Position numbers and translations under genes: made by a program
Notes under the pieces: model-generated
Seen by the model: only the letters and a program-made list of their open reading frames with translations
Databases searched by the model: none
Told to the model about the DNA's origin: nothing
From: Desulfuromonas versatilis
GTDB taxonomy: Bacteria; Desulfobacterota; Desulfuromonadia; Desulfuromonadales; NIT-T3
Direction of reading: 5' to 3'
Assembly (NCBI RefSeq): GCF_019704135.1
Contig: NZ_AP024355.1
Location: 1,668,001 to 1,732,000 of the forward strand
DNA length: 64,000 nt
In this document: piece after piece, positions 24,870-32,314 of the stretch
Layout: each line of letters begins with the position of its first letter
How positions within the stretch are numbered: the stretch's first letter is position 1

Positions 24870-26630
24870 ATGCCGCAGCCCATTCCCAGCCCCTTTGCCG
24901 CCATAGCCCGGCAGTTGCCTGCCCTGCTGCTGACCCTGGCCCTGCTGCTGCCGGGCCCGGCCTGGGGGGAAGACGATTTCGCCCTGGACGACGCGCCCAT
25001 CATCGTCGGCGGCGACCATAACTATCCTCCCTACGAATACCTGGACAAGAGCGGGTTGCCCACCGGGTACAACATTGAGTTGACCCGGGCCATCGCCGAC
25101 GTCATGGGGATGAACGTCGAGATTCGCCTGGGCGACTGGGGAGACATGCGCAACGCGCTGGCCGCTGGCCGCGTCGATATCCTGCAGGGGATGGCGTTTT
25201 CCGAGGAGCGGGTCGCCGAGGTCGATTTCTCCACCCCCCACACGGTGGTCTACCAGGCGATCTGGACCCGCAAGGGCGAGGAAGCGCCCCGCTCCCTCGA
25301 TTTTCTCAAGGGCAGGGAAGTGATCGTGATGCGCGGCAGCATCATGCACGACTTCATGCTCAAGCACGACTTCGGCGCCACCCTGATTTTCACCCCCTCG
25401 CTGCTCGACGGGTTGCGGCTGCTCGCCGCGGGCCGGCACGACTGCGCCCTGGTGGCCAAGCTTCCCGGGGAGTACCTGGTTCGGGAATACCAGCTGAACA
25501 ACCTCGTTGCCACCGCCCGGCCCATCGCCGAACAGCCCTACGGCTACGCGGTGCGCAAGGGCAACACCGCCATGCTGGCCCGTTTCAGCGAAGGGTTGGC
25601 CATTCTCAAGAAGTCCGGCCGCTATCAGCAGATTCACAACAAATGGCTCGGCGTGCTCGAACCCGGCGGGGTGCAGTGGACCCGCATCGTCAAATACGTC
25701 GCCCTGGTGGCCATCCCCCTGCTGCTGATCCTGGGCGGCACCATGATCTGGACCCGCATGCTGAAAAAGGAGGTCGCCCACCGCACCCGCGAACTGGAAC
25801 AGGAGATCGTCGAACGAAAAAGGGCGATGGAAGAGCTGGCGGTAAGGCAGCGGCAGCTGATCCAGGCCGACAAGATGACCTCCCTGGGGATTCTCGTCTC
25901 CGGGGTGGCCCATGAGATCAACAACCCCAACGGCTTGATCCTGCTCAATCTGCCGCTGCTGCACAAGGCCTTCGGCGATGCCGAGCCGATTCTTGAGCGG
26001 CACTTCCAGGAGCACGGTGAATTCCGCCTCGGTTGGCTGAACTACTCGCGGATGCGGAGCGAAATTCCCCAGCTTTTCGAGGAGACCATCGAAGGGGCCA
26101 AGCGGATCAAGCGCATCGTCGAGGACCTGAAGGATTTTGCCCGCCGGGACGATTCGGATTTTTCCAGCGCGGTGGACTTCAACAAGGTCGTCGAGGCCGC
26201 GGTGCGGCTGGTGGATGCCTCGATCCGCGGCGCCACCGACCACTTTTCGGCCACCTATGCGGCCCAGTTGCCGTCCATCAAGGGCAATCCCCAGCGCATC
26301 GAGCAGGTGGTGGTCAACCTGATCCTCAACGCCTGCCAGGCCCTGCGGGACAAGCATGAAGGGGTTTTTCTCAAGACCGCGCTCGATGCCGCCGCCGACA
26401 GGGTCATCCTCGAGGTCCGGGACGAGGGCCGGGGCATCGACCCGGAGCACCTGCCGCACCTGACCGACCCTTTTTTCACCACCAAGCGCGAATCCGGGGG
26501 GACCGGGCTCGGGCTGTCCGTTTCGGCCGGAATCGTCAAGGAGCATGGCGGCACGCTGCAATTCTACAGCGCTCCGGGCCAGGGGATGACTGCTGTTCTG
26601 GCGCTGCCGGTGGCCAAGGAGAACGCATGA
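24870..26630 (+). CDS. Sensor histidine kinase with periplasmic solute-binding domain
   Basis: The 586-residue membrane sensor begins with a signal peptide (to about residue 33). An SBP_bac_3 solute-binding domain follows (about 44-262; DHNYPPYEYLD, GRVDILQGMAFSEER, CALVAKLPGEYL), then one membrane helix (about 274-295) and a short coiled coil. The HisKA domain has H348 in SGVAHEINNPNG, and a HATPase domain ends the protein (NLILNACQAL, GTGLGLSVSAGIVKEHGG). SBP_bac_3 domains bind amino acids and similar small acids, so it probably reads the presence of a solute outside. It overlaps the sigma-54 response-regulator gene by 4 bases (ATGA), marking the two as a cognate pair. The nearby TRAP genes are the obvious target. 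The ribosome-binding site is weak. Confidence 0.94.
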   Translation: MPQPIPSPFAAIARQLPALLLTLALLLPGPAWGEDDFALDDAPIIVGGDHNYPPYEYLDKSGLPTGYNIELTRAIADVMGMNVEIRLGDWGDMRNALAAGRVDILQGMAFSEERVAEVDFSTPHTVVYQAIWTRKGEEAPRSLDFLKGREVIVMRGSIMHDFMLKHDFGATLIFTPSLLDGLRLLAAGRHDCALVAKLPGEYLVREYQLNNLVATARPIAEQPYGYAVRKGNTAMLARFSEGLAILKKSGRYQQIHNKWLGVLEPGGVQWTRIVKYVALVAIPLLLILGGTMIWTRMLKKEVAHRTRELEQEIVERKRAMEELAVRQRQLIQADKMTSLGILVSGVAHEINNPNGLILLNLPLLHKAFGDAEPILERHFQEHGEFRLGWLNYSRMRSEIPQLFEETIEGAKRIKRIVEDLKDFARRDDSDFSSAVDFNKVVEAAVRLVDASIRGATDHFSATYAAQLPSIKGNPQRIEQVVVNLILNACQALRDKHEGVFLKTALDAAADRVILEVRDEGRGIDPEHLPHLTDPFFTTKRESGGTGLGLSVSAGIVKEHGGTLQFYSAPGQGMTAVLALPVAKENA

Positions 26631-28051
26631 CCCAGGGACTCTACCCAACCTTTCGTGTGCTGCTGGTGGACGACGAGCCGGCCTGGCTGCGCAGCCTGAG
26701 CATGACCCTCGAGGGACCCGGTGCCATCACCAATCTGCTGCCCTGCAGCGACAGCCGGGAGGTCATGGGGATTCTTGCCCGCGAGGAGGTCGGGCTGGTT
26801 CTGCTCGACCTGACCATGCCGCACCTCTCCGGCGAAGAGCTGCTGGGAAGGATCGTCGAGGAGCATCCCGAGGTGGCGGTGATCATCGTCAGCGGCCTGA
26901 ACCAGATCGAAACGGCGGTGCGCTGCATGCGCGCCGGCGCCTTCGATTACTTCGTCAAAACCGTCGAGGAGGATCGGCTGCTCGACGGGGTGCGCAGGGC
27001 CATCCGCATGCTGGAGCTGCAGCGGGAAAACCGGGAGATGCGCCGGCGCTTTCTCTATGACAGGCTCGAGCACCCCGAGGCCTTTGCCGGCATCGTCACC
27101 CACAACAAGGCGATGCGCACCATCTTCCAGTACGTGGAATCGGTGGCCCGCAGCTCCCAGCCGCTGCTGATCACCGGCGAGAGCGGGGTCGGCAAGGAGC
27201 TGGTCGCCCGGGCGGTGCACGCCCTGAGCCGGCGCCGCGGCGCCATGGTATCGGTCAACGTGGCGGGCCTGGATGACAGCGTGTTCGCCGACACCCTGTT
27301 CGGCCACACCCGGGGGGCCTTTACCGGGGCCGACACGGCCCGCGGCGGGATGATTGAGCAAGCCGGCGAAGGCACCCTGTTTCTGGACGAGATCGGGGAT
27401 CTTAGCCTCTCTTCCCAGGTCAAGCTGCTGCGGCTGCTCCAGGAGGGGGAGTATTTTCCCCTCGGTAGCGACAAGCCCAAGCAGATGCGGGCCCGGGTGG
27501 TGGTGGCGACCCACCAGGACCTGGCCGCCAAGCAGGCCGGACGCCAGTTCCGCAAGGACCTCTACTATCGGCTGCGGACCCATCATGTGCACCTTCCCCC
27601 CCTGCGTGAGCGCAAGGACGATCTGGCGCTGCTGCTGGAGCACTTTCTTCAGGAGGCCGCGGATGAGTTGGACAAGAAAAAGCCGACCATCCCCAAGGAG
27701 CTGCCCGTGCTGCTCGCGACCTACCATTTCCCCGGCAACGTCCGCGAGCTCAAGGCCATGGTCTACGACGCCATGAGTGTGCATACCTCCAAAATCCTGT
27801 CCATGCAGCCGTTTCTCAGCGCCATGGAACGCCATGGCGAGCTCCCCTCAGGCGCCTCCTCTGCAGCGGCGGCGCAGGGGAATGTTTTTGCCGAGGCCGA
27901 GCAGCTCCCCACCCTTGCCGAAGCCAACGAACAACTGGTTGCCGAGGCGATGGAGCGGGCCGCCGGCAACCAGACCATCGCGGCGCGCCTGCTCGGTATC
28001 TCCCAGCCAGCCCTGAGCAAGCGCCTGAAGCATGCACGCAATTCGGAGTAG
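26627..28051 (+). CDS. Sigma-54-dependent response regulator (NtrC/DctD type)
   Basis: The 474-residue protein has a receiver domain (D15/D16, phospho-acceptor D61) and a AAA+ sigma-54 interaction domain with Walker A GESGVGKE, GAFTGA (RGAFTGADTARG) and Walker B LFLDEIGDL. A Fis-like helix-turn-helix closes it (AAGNQTIAARLLGISQPALSKRL). The usual KP of the receiver is KT (FVKTVEED). The start codon overlaps the kinase gene. It should bind upstream sites and drive a -24/-12 promoter. The downstream intergenic region has three ATAAC-N4-GTTAT palindromes and a candidate -24/-12 promoter ahead of the TRAP operon, matching a DctB/DctD-like local circuit. Confidence 0.95.
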   Translation: MTQGLYPTFRVLLVDDEPAWLRSLSMTLEGPGAITNLLPCSDSREVMGILAREEVGLVLLDLTMPHLSGEELLGRIVEEHPEVAVIIVSGLNQIETAVRCMRAGAFDYFVKTVEEDRLLDGVRRAIRMLELQRENREMRRRFLYDRLEHPEAFAGIVTHNKAMRTIFQYVESVARSSQPLLITGESGVGKELVARAVHALSRRRGAMVSVNVAGLDDSVFADTLFGHTRGAFTGADTARGGMIEQAGEGTLFLDEIGDLSLSSQVKLLRLLQEGEYFPLGSDKPKQMRARVVVATHQDLAAKQAGRQFRKDLYYRLRTHHVHLPPLRERKDDLALLLEHFLQEAADELDKKKPTIPKELPVLLATYHFPGNVRELKAMVYDAMSVHTSKILSMQPFLSAMERHGELPSGASSAAAAQGNVFAEAEQLPTLAEANEQLVAEAMERAAGNQTIAARLLGISQPALSKRLKHARNSE

Positions 28052-28090
28052 CAGGCAGTCACCCGTCACCTCGCCGTTCTTGCAATGGGT

Positions 28091-28122
28091 ATAACAACTG
28101 TTATAACCATAACCATCGTTAT
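28091..28122. promoter_or_regulatory. Two palindromic activator-site candidates (ATAAC-N4-GTTAT)
   Basis: Sites at 28091-28104 (spacer AACT) and 28109-28122 (spacer CATC) share the same half-sites and 4-base spacer, with centres 18 bases apart. A third copy lies at 28179-28192. They sit about 190-205 bases before the predicted sigma-54 start site, the usual range for enhancer sites. Assignment to the adjacent response regulator is inference. Confidence 0.6.
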
Positions 28123-28178
28123 GGCTCATCGAAACTACTGAATTAAAAGGGAAATACCTTGCTTTTCGGGGTAGGTAG

Positions 28179-28192
28179 ATAACCTTGGTTAT
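28179..28192. promoter_or_regulatory. Third palindromic activator-site candidate (ATAAC-N4-GTTAT)
   Basis: ATAAC-CTTG-GTTAT at 28179-28192 repeats the pattern of the two upstream sites exactly in half-sites and spacing. It lies about 115 bases before the predicted start of transcription. Confidence 0.6.
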
Positions 28193-28275
28193 GCCCTTTC
28201 GGTGGGGTGGCAGGCAGGCTGTCAAACGTTGTTTTTCCATGTGGTTTCAGGTGTTTATGTTGTCCGTCTGGGTGT

Positions 28276-28291
28276 TGGTATAGCTGTTGCT
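28276..28291 (+). promoter_or_regulatory. Candidate sigma-54 (-24/-12) promoter for the TRAP operon
   Basis: TGGTATAGCTGTTGCT has GG and GC pairs 12 bases apart and matches 9 of 11 defined consensus bases, including all of TTGCT. It lies 142 bases before the TAXI binding-protein gene. The remaining leader up to 28432 includes a small hairpin (CCCCG, 28382-28386, with CGGGG, 28396-28400) and no gene. Confidence 0.55.
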
Positions 28292-28432
28292 GATATATTT
28301 TTCGATTCCGATGCGGTTGGGGGCGCTTGTTCCGGCAGTTTCCGGATGGTCCGGGTGGCCGGTGAAGGTCTCTGTTTTTTTCCCCGTCGGTTTGGCGGGG
28401 GGTGCTGTTAACCAGTTGAAAGGAGAAGCGGT

Positions 28433-29404
28433 ATGAAAAAGTTCGGAATGTGGGTTCTGGCTGCTGCCCTGGTGGCTTTCGGTGCGGGTGAGGCTCTGGC
28501 CGCCCCGACCTACGTGACCATCGGTACTGGCGGCGTCACCGGGGTTTACTACCCCACCGGCGGCGCCATCAGCAAGCTGGTCAACCAGAAGCGCAAGGAG
28601 CTCAACCTGCGCATGACCGTCGAGTCCACCGGCGGCTCGGTGTTCAACGTCAATGCCCTGATGAACGGCGACATTGAAATGGGCGTCGTCCAGTCCGACA
28701 TCCAGTGGCAGGCCTTCAACGGCAAGGGCGAGTGGGACGGCAAGCCGCAGAAGAACCTGCGCGCCATGTTCTCCATCCATCCCGAGGCCGTGACCATCCT
28801 GGCCGCCGCCGACAAGAACATCAACTCCGTCGCCGACATGAAGGGCAAGGTTGTCAACATCGGCGCCCCCGGCACCGGCCAGCGGGTCAACTCGGTCGAC
28901 CTCTTCCAGACCGCCGGCATCGACGTCGACAAGGACATCCGCGCCGAAGGGATCAAGCCCTCCGAAGCCGCCGGCATGCTGCAGGACGGCCGTATCGATG
29001 CCTACTTCTACACCGTCGGTCATCCCAACGGCTCGATCAAGGAAGCCGTCGCCGGCGCCCGCAAGGTGAACTTCGTGCCGGTCTCCGACGACCTGGTCAA
29101 GAAGCTGGTCGCCGCCCAGCCCTACTACGCCCCGGCGATGATCCCCGTCGCCCAGTACCCCGGCGTGGTCGGCGACAAGGACGTGCCGACCTTCGGCGTC
29201 AAGGCGACCATCTGCACCTCCGCCGACGTCCCCGAAGAGGTCATCTACAACATCACCAAGACCGTTTTCGAGAACATCGAAGAGCTGCGCAAGCTGCACC
29301 CGGCTCTCGAAGTGCTGACCAAAGAGAACATGCTCGAAGGTCTTTCGGCCTCCTTCCACCCGGGCGCCGAGAAGTACTTCAAAGAAGTCGGTTTAATCAA
29401 GTAG
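28433..29404 (+). CDS. TAXI-family TRAP transporter solute-binding protein
   Basis: The 323-residue periplasmic receptor has a signal peptide ending at ALA-A near residue 23. The TAXI signatures follow: YVTIGTGGVTGVYYPTGGAISKLVN, then TGGSVFNVNALMNGDIEMGVVQSD, and IGAPGTGQRVNSVDLF. TAXI proteins capture a small organic acid and hand it to a fused TRAP permease. Some characterised members bind glutamate or 2-oxoglutarate; the ligand here is not readable. AAAGGAGA lies ahead of the ATG. It is separated from the permease gene by a strong hairpin, as is common where the binding protein must be made in excess. Confidence 0.96.
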   Translation: MKKFGMWVLAAALVAFGAGEALAAPTYVTIGTGGVTGVYYPTGGAISKLVNQKRKELNLRMTVESTGGSVFNVNALMNGDIEMGVVQSDIQWQAFNGKGEWDGKPQKNLRAMFSIHPEAVTILAAADKNINSVADMKGKVVNIGAPGTGQRVNSVDLFQTAGIDVDKDIRAEGIKPSEAAGMLQDGRIDAYFYTVGHPNGSIKEAVAGARKVNFVPVSDDLVKKLVAAQPYYAPAMIPVAQYPGVVGDKDVPTFGVKATICTSADVPEEVIYNITKTVFENIEELRKLHPALEVLTKENMLEGLSASFHPGAEKYFKEVGLIK

Positions 29405-29417
29405 GCAATGCAGGCGA

Positions 29418-29444
29418 GGGGGGCGCGGACATACCGCGCCCCCC
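29418..29444 (+). other. Intercistronic hairpin between binding-protein and permease genes
   Basis: A perfect 11-bp GC stem (GGGGGGCGCGG, 29418-29428, with 29434-29444) has loop ACATA and no T-run. It probably stabilises or partly terminates the binding-protein mRNA, which would give more receptor than permease. Confidence 0.65.
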
Positions 29445-29514
29445 ACTGCCGTAAGGGAAAGGGGAAACCTTTTCCGGTAACAGGTATTTAGAAAATTGGG
29501 GATGGGATAAGGTT

Positions 29515-31587
29515 ATGGCCGAAGAAATCAAGGACGTCAGGGACGAAGGGCTGGAAGCTGCACGGCGGATGAAGGAGGAGGAGGAACTCGGCCTTCGCCG
29601 CGTCACCGGATGGAGCGCCTACGTGGTGCCGACCATTGCCCTGTGCTGGTCGCTGTTTCAGCTGTCGCTGTCGAGCTGGCTGCTGCTCGACTCCACCATC
29701 ATTCGTTCGATCCACCTGGCATTCGCCCTGGCGATCGTGTTTCTTTCCTACCCGACCCTCAAACGCGACGTCAAAATTCCCGGGCTGCGCTGGCTGGGGG
29801 AGAAGCACAAGATCCCCCTCGCCGACTATCTCATCGCCATCCTCGGCGTCGGCGCCGCCCTGTACATCTTCCTCGACTACGAGGGGATCGCCAACCGGGT
29901 GGGCCGGCCCAACCTGCGCGACATGGTGATCGGCGTCTTCCTGGTGATCATTCTGCTCGACGCCGCCCGCCGGGTCATCGGCCCGGCGCTGCCGGTGATT
30001 GCCGGGCTGTTTACCGCCTACGCCTTCTTCGGCCCCTACATGCCCGATTTTCTGGCCTTCAAGGGGGTCAGCCTGTCGCGCTACGTGGGGCAGATCTCGC
30101 TGACCACCGAGGGGATCTTCGGTATCCCGCTCGATGTCTCGGCCCGTATCGTGTTTCTCTTCGTCCTGTTCGGCTCCATGCTCGAGCGCGCCGGAGCGGG
30201 ACGCTTCTTCATCGACATGGCCATGAGCCTGCTCGGCCGCTACAAGGGCGGTCCGGCCAAGGCCGCGGTGCTCTCCAGCGGCATGACCGGCCTGGTCTCC
30301 GGCTCGTCCATCGCCAACGTGGTGACCACCGGCACCTTCACCATCCCGATGATGAAAAAGGTCGGCTACCCCGACTACAAGGCCGGCGCCATCGAGGTGG
30401 CGGTCTCCACCAACGGCCAGCTGATGCCCCCGGTCATGGGCGCTGCGGCCTTCATTATCGCCGAGTACGTCAACATCCCCTATCTCGAGGTCTGCAAGTC
30501 GGCGGCGATCCCGGCGTTCGCCTCCTACATGGCGCTGTTCTGGCTGACCCACCTCGAGGCCGGCAAGCTTGGCATGAAGGGCCTGCCCAAGGCTGACCTG
30601 CCCGCCTTCTGGCACACCCTGAAAAACGGCTGGCACTACCTGTTCCCGATCTTCGTGCTGCTCTACGAGCTGATCATCCCCCGTCACTCGCCCGACCTGG
30701 CGGCCTTCCGCTCGATCGGGGTGCTCTCGGTCATCATGCTGCTGCAGCATGTTGTCAGGCGCAAAACCAAAGGCCTCACCGTCGGCGAAGGGTTGAAGCT
30801 CGGTTTCTTCGACATCATCAACGGCATGATCGGCGGCGCGCGCAACATGGTCAGCGTGGCGGTGGCCACCGCCTCGGCCGGCATCGTCGTCGGGGTGGTG
30901 ACCATGGGCCTGGGCGGGCTGATCACCAGCATCATCGACACCCTGAGCATGGGCAACCTGTTCCTGATGCTGTTGATCACCGCGGCGGCCAGCATGATCC
31001 TCGGCATGGGCCTGCCGACCACCGCCAACTACATCGTCATGGCTTCGCTCACGGCCCCGGCGCTGGTCACCATCGCCGAGTGGCAGGGCTTCGAGGTGCC
31101 GCTGATCGCCGCGCACCTGTTCGTCTTCTACTTCGGCATTCTCGCCGACGACACGCCGCCGGTGGGGCTGGCGGCCTACGCCGCGGCGGCCATCGCCAAG
31201 AGCGACCCGATCAAGACCGGCCTGCAGGGCTTCGCCTACGACATCCGCACCGCGGTGCTGCCGTTCATGTTCATCTTCAACACCGACATGCTGCTGGTCG
31301 GCATCGACAGCTTCCCTCTGGCCATCTACATCTTCGCCATGACCTGTGTCGGCATGTTCGCCTTCGGTTCGGCAACCCAGGGGTACTTCATCACCCGCAC
31401 CCGCTGGTACGAGATCATTCTGCTGCTGGGAGTAGCGCTGATCATGTTCCGCCCCGGCTTCTTCGCCCACTATGTCGGCATCGACAACCATTACCTGAGC
31501 TACTTGGTGGGCCTCGGACTGTGGGCGGCGATTTTCGGCCTGCAGAAGCTGCGGGCCCCCAAGCCCGAAAACCTGGCTACCGCCTGA
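29515..31587 (+). CDS. TRAP transporter fused permease (4TM/12TM), copy 1
   Basis: The 690-residue integral membrane protein combines the small (DctQ-like) and large (DctM-like) TRAP permease subunits in one chain, as is standard for TAXI systems. It begins with a charged cytoplasmic stretch (RMKEEEELGLRRVTG), followed by many hydrophobic helices. The DctM signatures TGLVSGSSIANVVTTGTFTIPMMKKVGYP, QLMPPVMGAAAFIIAEY and LGMGLPTTANYIVMASL are present. It uses an ion gradient to import the ligand delivered by the upstream receptor. A closely related second copy lies at 32315-34417. GGGATAAGG precedes the ATG, and the next gene follows after 11 bases. Confidence 0.96.
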   Translation: MAEEIKDVRDEGLEAARRMKEEEELGLRRVTGWSAYVVPTIALCWSLFQLSLSSWLLLDSTIIRSIHLAFALAIVFLSYPTLKRDVKIPGLRWLGEKHKIPLADYLIAILGVGAALYIFLDYEGIANRVGRPNLRDMVIGVFLVIILLDAARRVIGPALPVIAGLFTAYAFFGPYMPDFLAFKGVSLSRYVGQISLTTEGIFGIPLDVSARIVFLFVLFGSMLERAGAGRFFIDMAMSLLGRYKGGPAKAAVLSSGMTGLVSGSSIANVVTTGTFTIPMMKKVGYPDYKAGAIEVAVSTNGQLMPPVMGAAAFIIAEYVNIPYLEVCKSAAIPAFASYMALFWLTHLEAGKLGMKGLPKADLPAFWHTLKNGWHYLFPIFVLLYELIIPRHSPDLAAFRSIGVLSVIMLLQHVVRRKTKGLTVGEGLKLGFFDIINGMIGGARNMVSVAVATASAGIVVGVVTMGLGGLITSIIDTLSMGNLFLMLLITAAASMILGMGLPTTANYIVMASLTAPALVTIAEWQGFEVPLIAAHLFVFYFGILADDTPPVGLAAYAAAAIAKSDPIKTGLQGFAYDIRTAVLPFMFIFNTDMLLVGIDSFPLAIYIFAMTCVGMFAFGSATQGYFITRTRWYEIILLLGVALIMFRPGFFAHYVGIDNHYLSYLVGLGLWAAIFGLQKLRAPKPENLATA

Positions 31588-31598
31588 GGAGGACGTCC

Positions 31599-32087
31599 GT
31601 GATTCCCAAGTACAAGACCATTCTTTACGCCACCGACCTGAGCGCCAATGCGGCCCATGCCTTCCGCCACGCCATCGGTCTGGCGCGCAGCTACAATGCC
31701 AGGATTCACATTCTGCATGTGCTGCCCGAAGTGGAACCGGCGATGCTCAATTACATTTCCACGGTCATGGGGGAGAATCGACTGGCCGACCTCGAGCTCG
31801 AGCACAAGGAAGAGGTCAAGGACCAGATCCGGAAGCAGCTTCACCAGTTCGCCAAGGAGGAGCTGGCCGACCACCCCGAGGACGTGGAGCGCATCGCCGA
31901 TATCGAAATCCATCACGGCAGCGCCGTTGGCCAGATCCTCGAGGCGGCCGACCGCATCGAGGCCGACCTGATCGTGCTCGGCAGCCATGGCAAGGGCAAG
32001 CTCAAATACGCCTTTCTGGGGAGCGTCGCCGAGAAGCTGCTGCGCAAGTCGCATCGCCCGGCGCTGGTGGTGCCGCTCAACGACTGA
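31599..32087 (+). CDS. Universal stress protein (UspA family), TRAP-associated
   Basis: The 162-residue Usp domain has the ATP-binding motif G-x2-G-x9-G-S (GSHGKGKLKYAFLGSV) and the N-terminal ILYATDLSANA. Usp genes often sit in TRAP operons; TeaD next to the ectoine transporter TeaABC is the known case, where it restrains transport in an ATP-dependent way. The start is GTG 31599, because AGGAGG at 31587-31592 overlaps the permease stop codon and sits 6 bases before it. An upstream in-frame start would lie deep in the permease gene. Confidence 0.93.
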   Translation: MIPKYKTILYATDLSANAAHAFRHAIGLARSYNARIHILHVLPEVEPAMLNYISTVMGENRLADLELEHKEEVKDQIRKQLHQFAKEELADHPEDVERIADIEIHHGSAVGQILEAADRIEADLIVLGSHGKGKLKYAFLGSVAEKLLRKSHRPALVVPLND

Positions 32088-32128
32088 GCGTAGTTGGGTA
32101 TTTGAAAGGCAGTTGACGGTTCTGTAAG

Positions 32129-32204
32129 GCAGCCCCCAGGCTGCAGGGGAGGTAAGGTCCCGGGAAATCGCACCATCATCCGCATTCCAGGTTTACTGAT
32201 GGTG
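32129..32204 (+). other. Hairpin-rich spacer between the Usp gene and the second permease gene
   Basis: The spacer holds GCAGCC/GGCTGC (32129-32134, 32139-32144) and CACCATCA/TGATGGTG (32171-32178, 32197-32204), followed 8 bases later by TTTTTT. Either may limit read-through to the second permease gene. No gene is seen in 32088-32314. Confidence 0.45.
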
Positions 32205-32314
32205 AAAGATGATTTTTTCAATGAAGCGGCAAACAGCTGATTGATCCCGTAGCGCCGGCCTGCGCCCCGTGGCCCGGGCCGGCGAAAACCCTTGCTCCCC
32301 GGAGACATCCCCAT

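Noticed and set aside
28148-28163. Alternative sigma-54 promoter AGGGAAATACCTTGCT
   Set aside because: It has the right spacing but a poorer -24 half (8 of 11 overall). It would place one palindrome at the start site and the others too close. The 28276-28291 site fits better.
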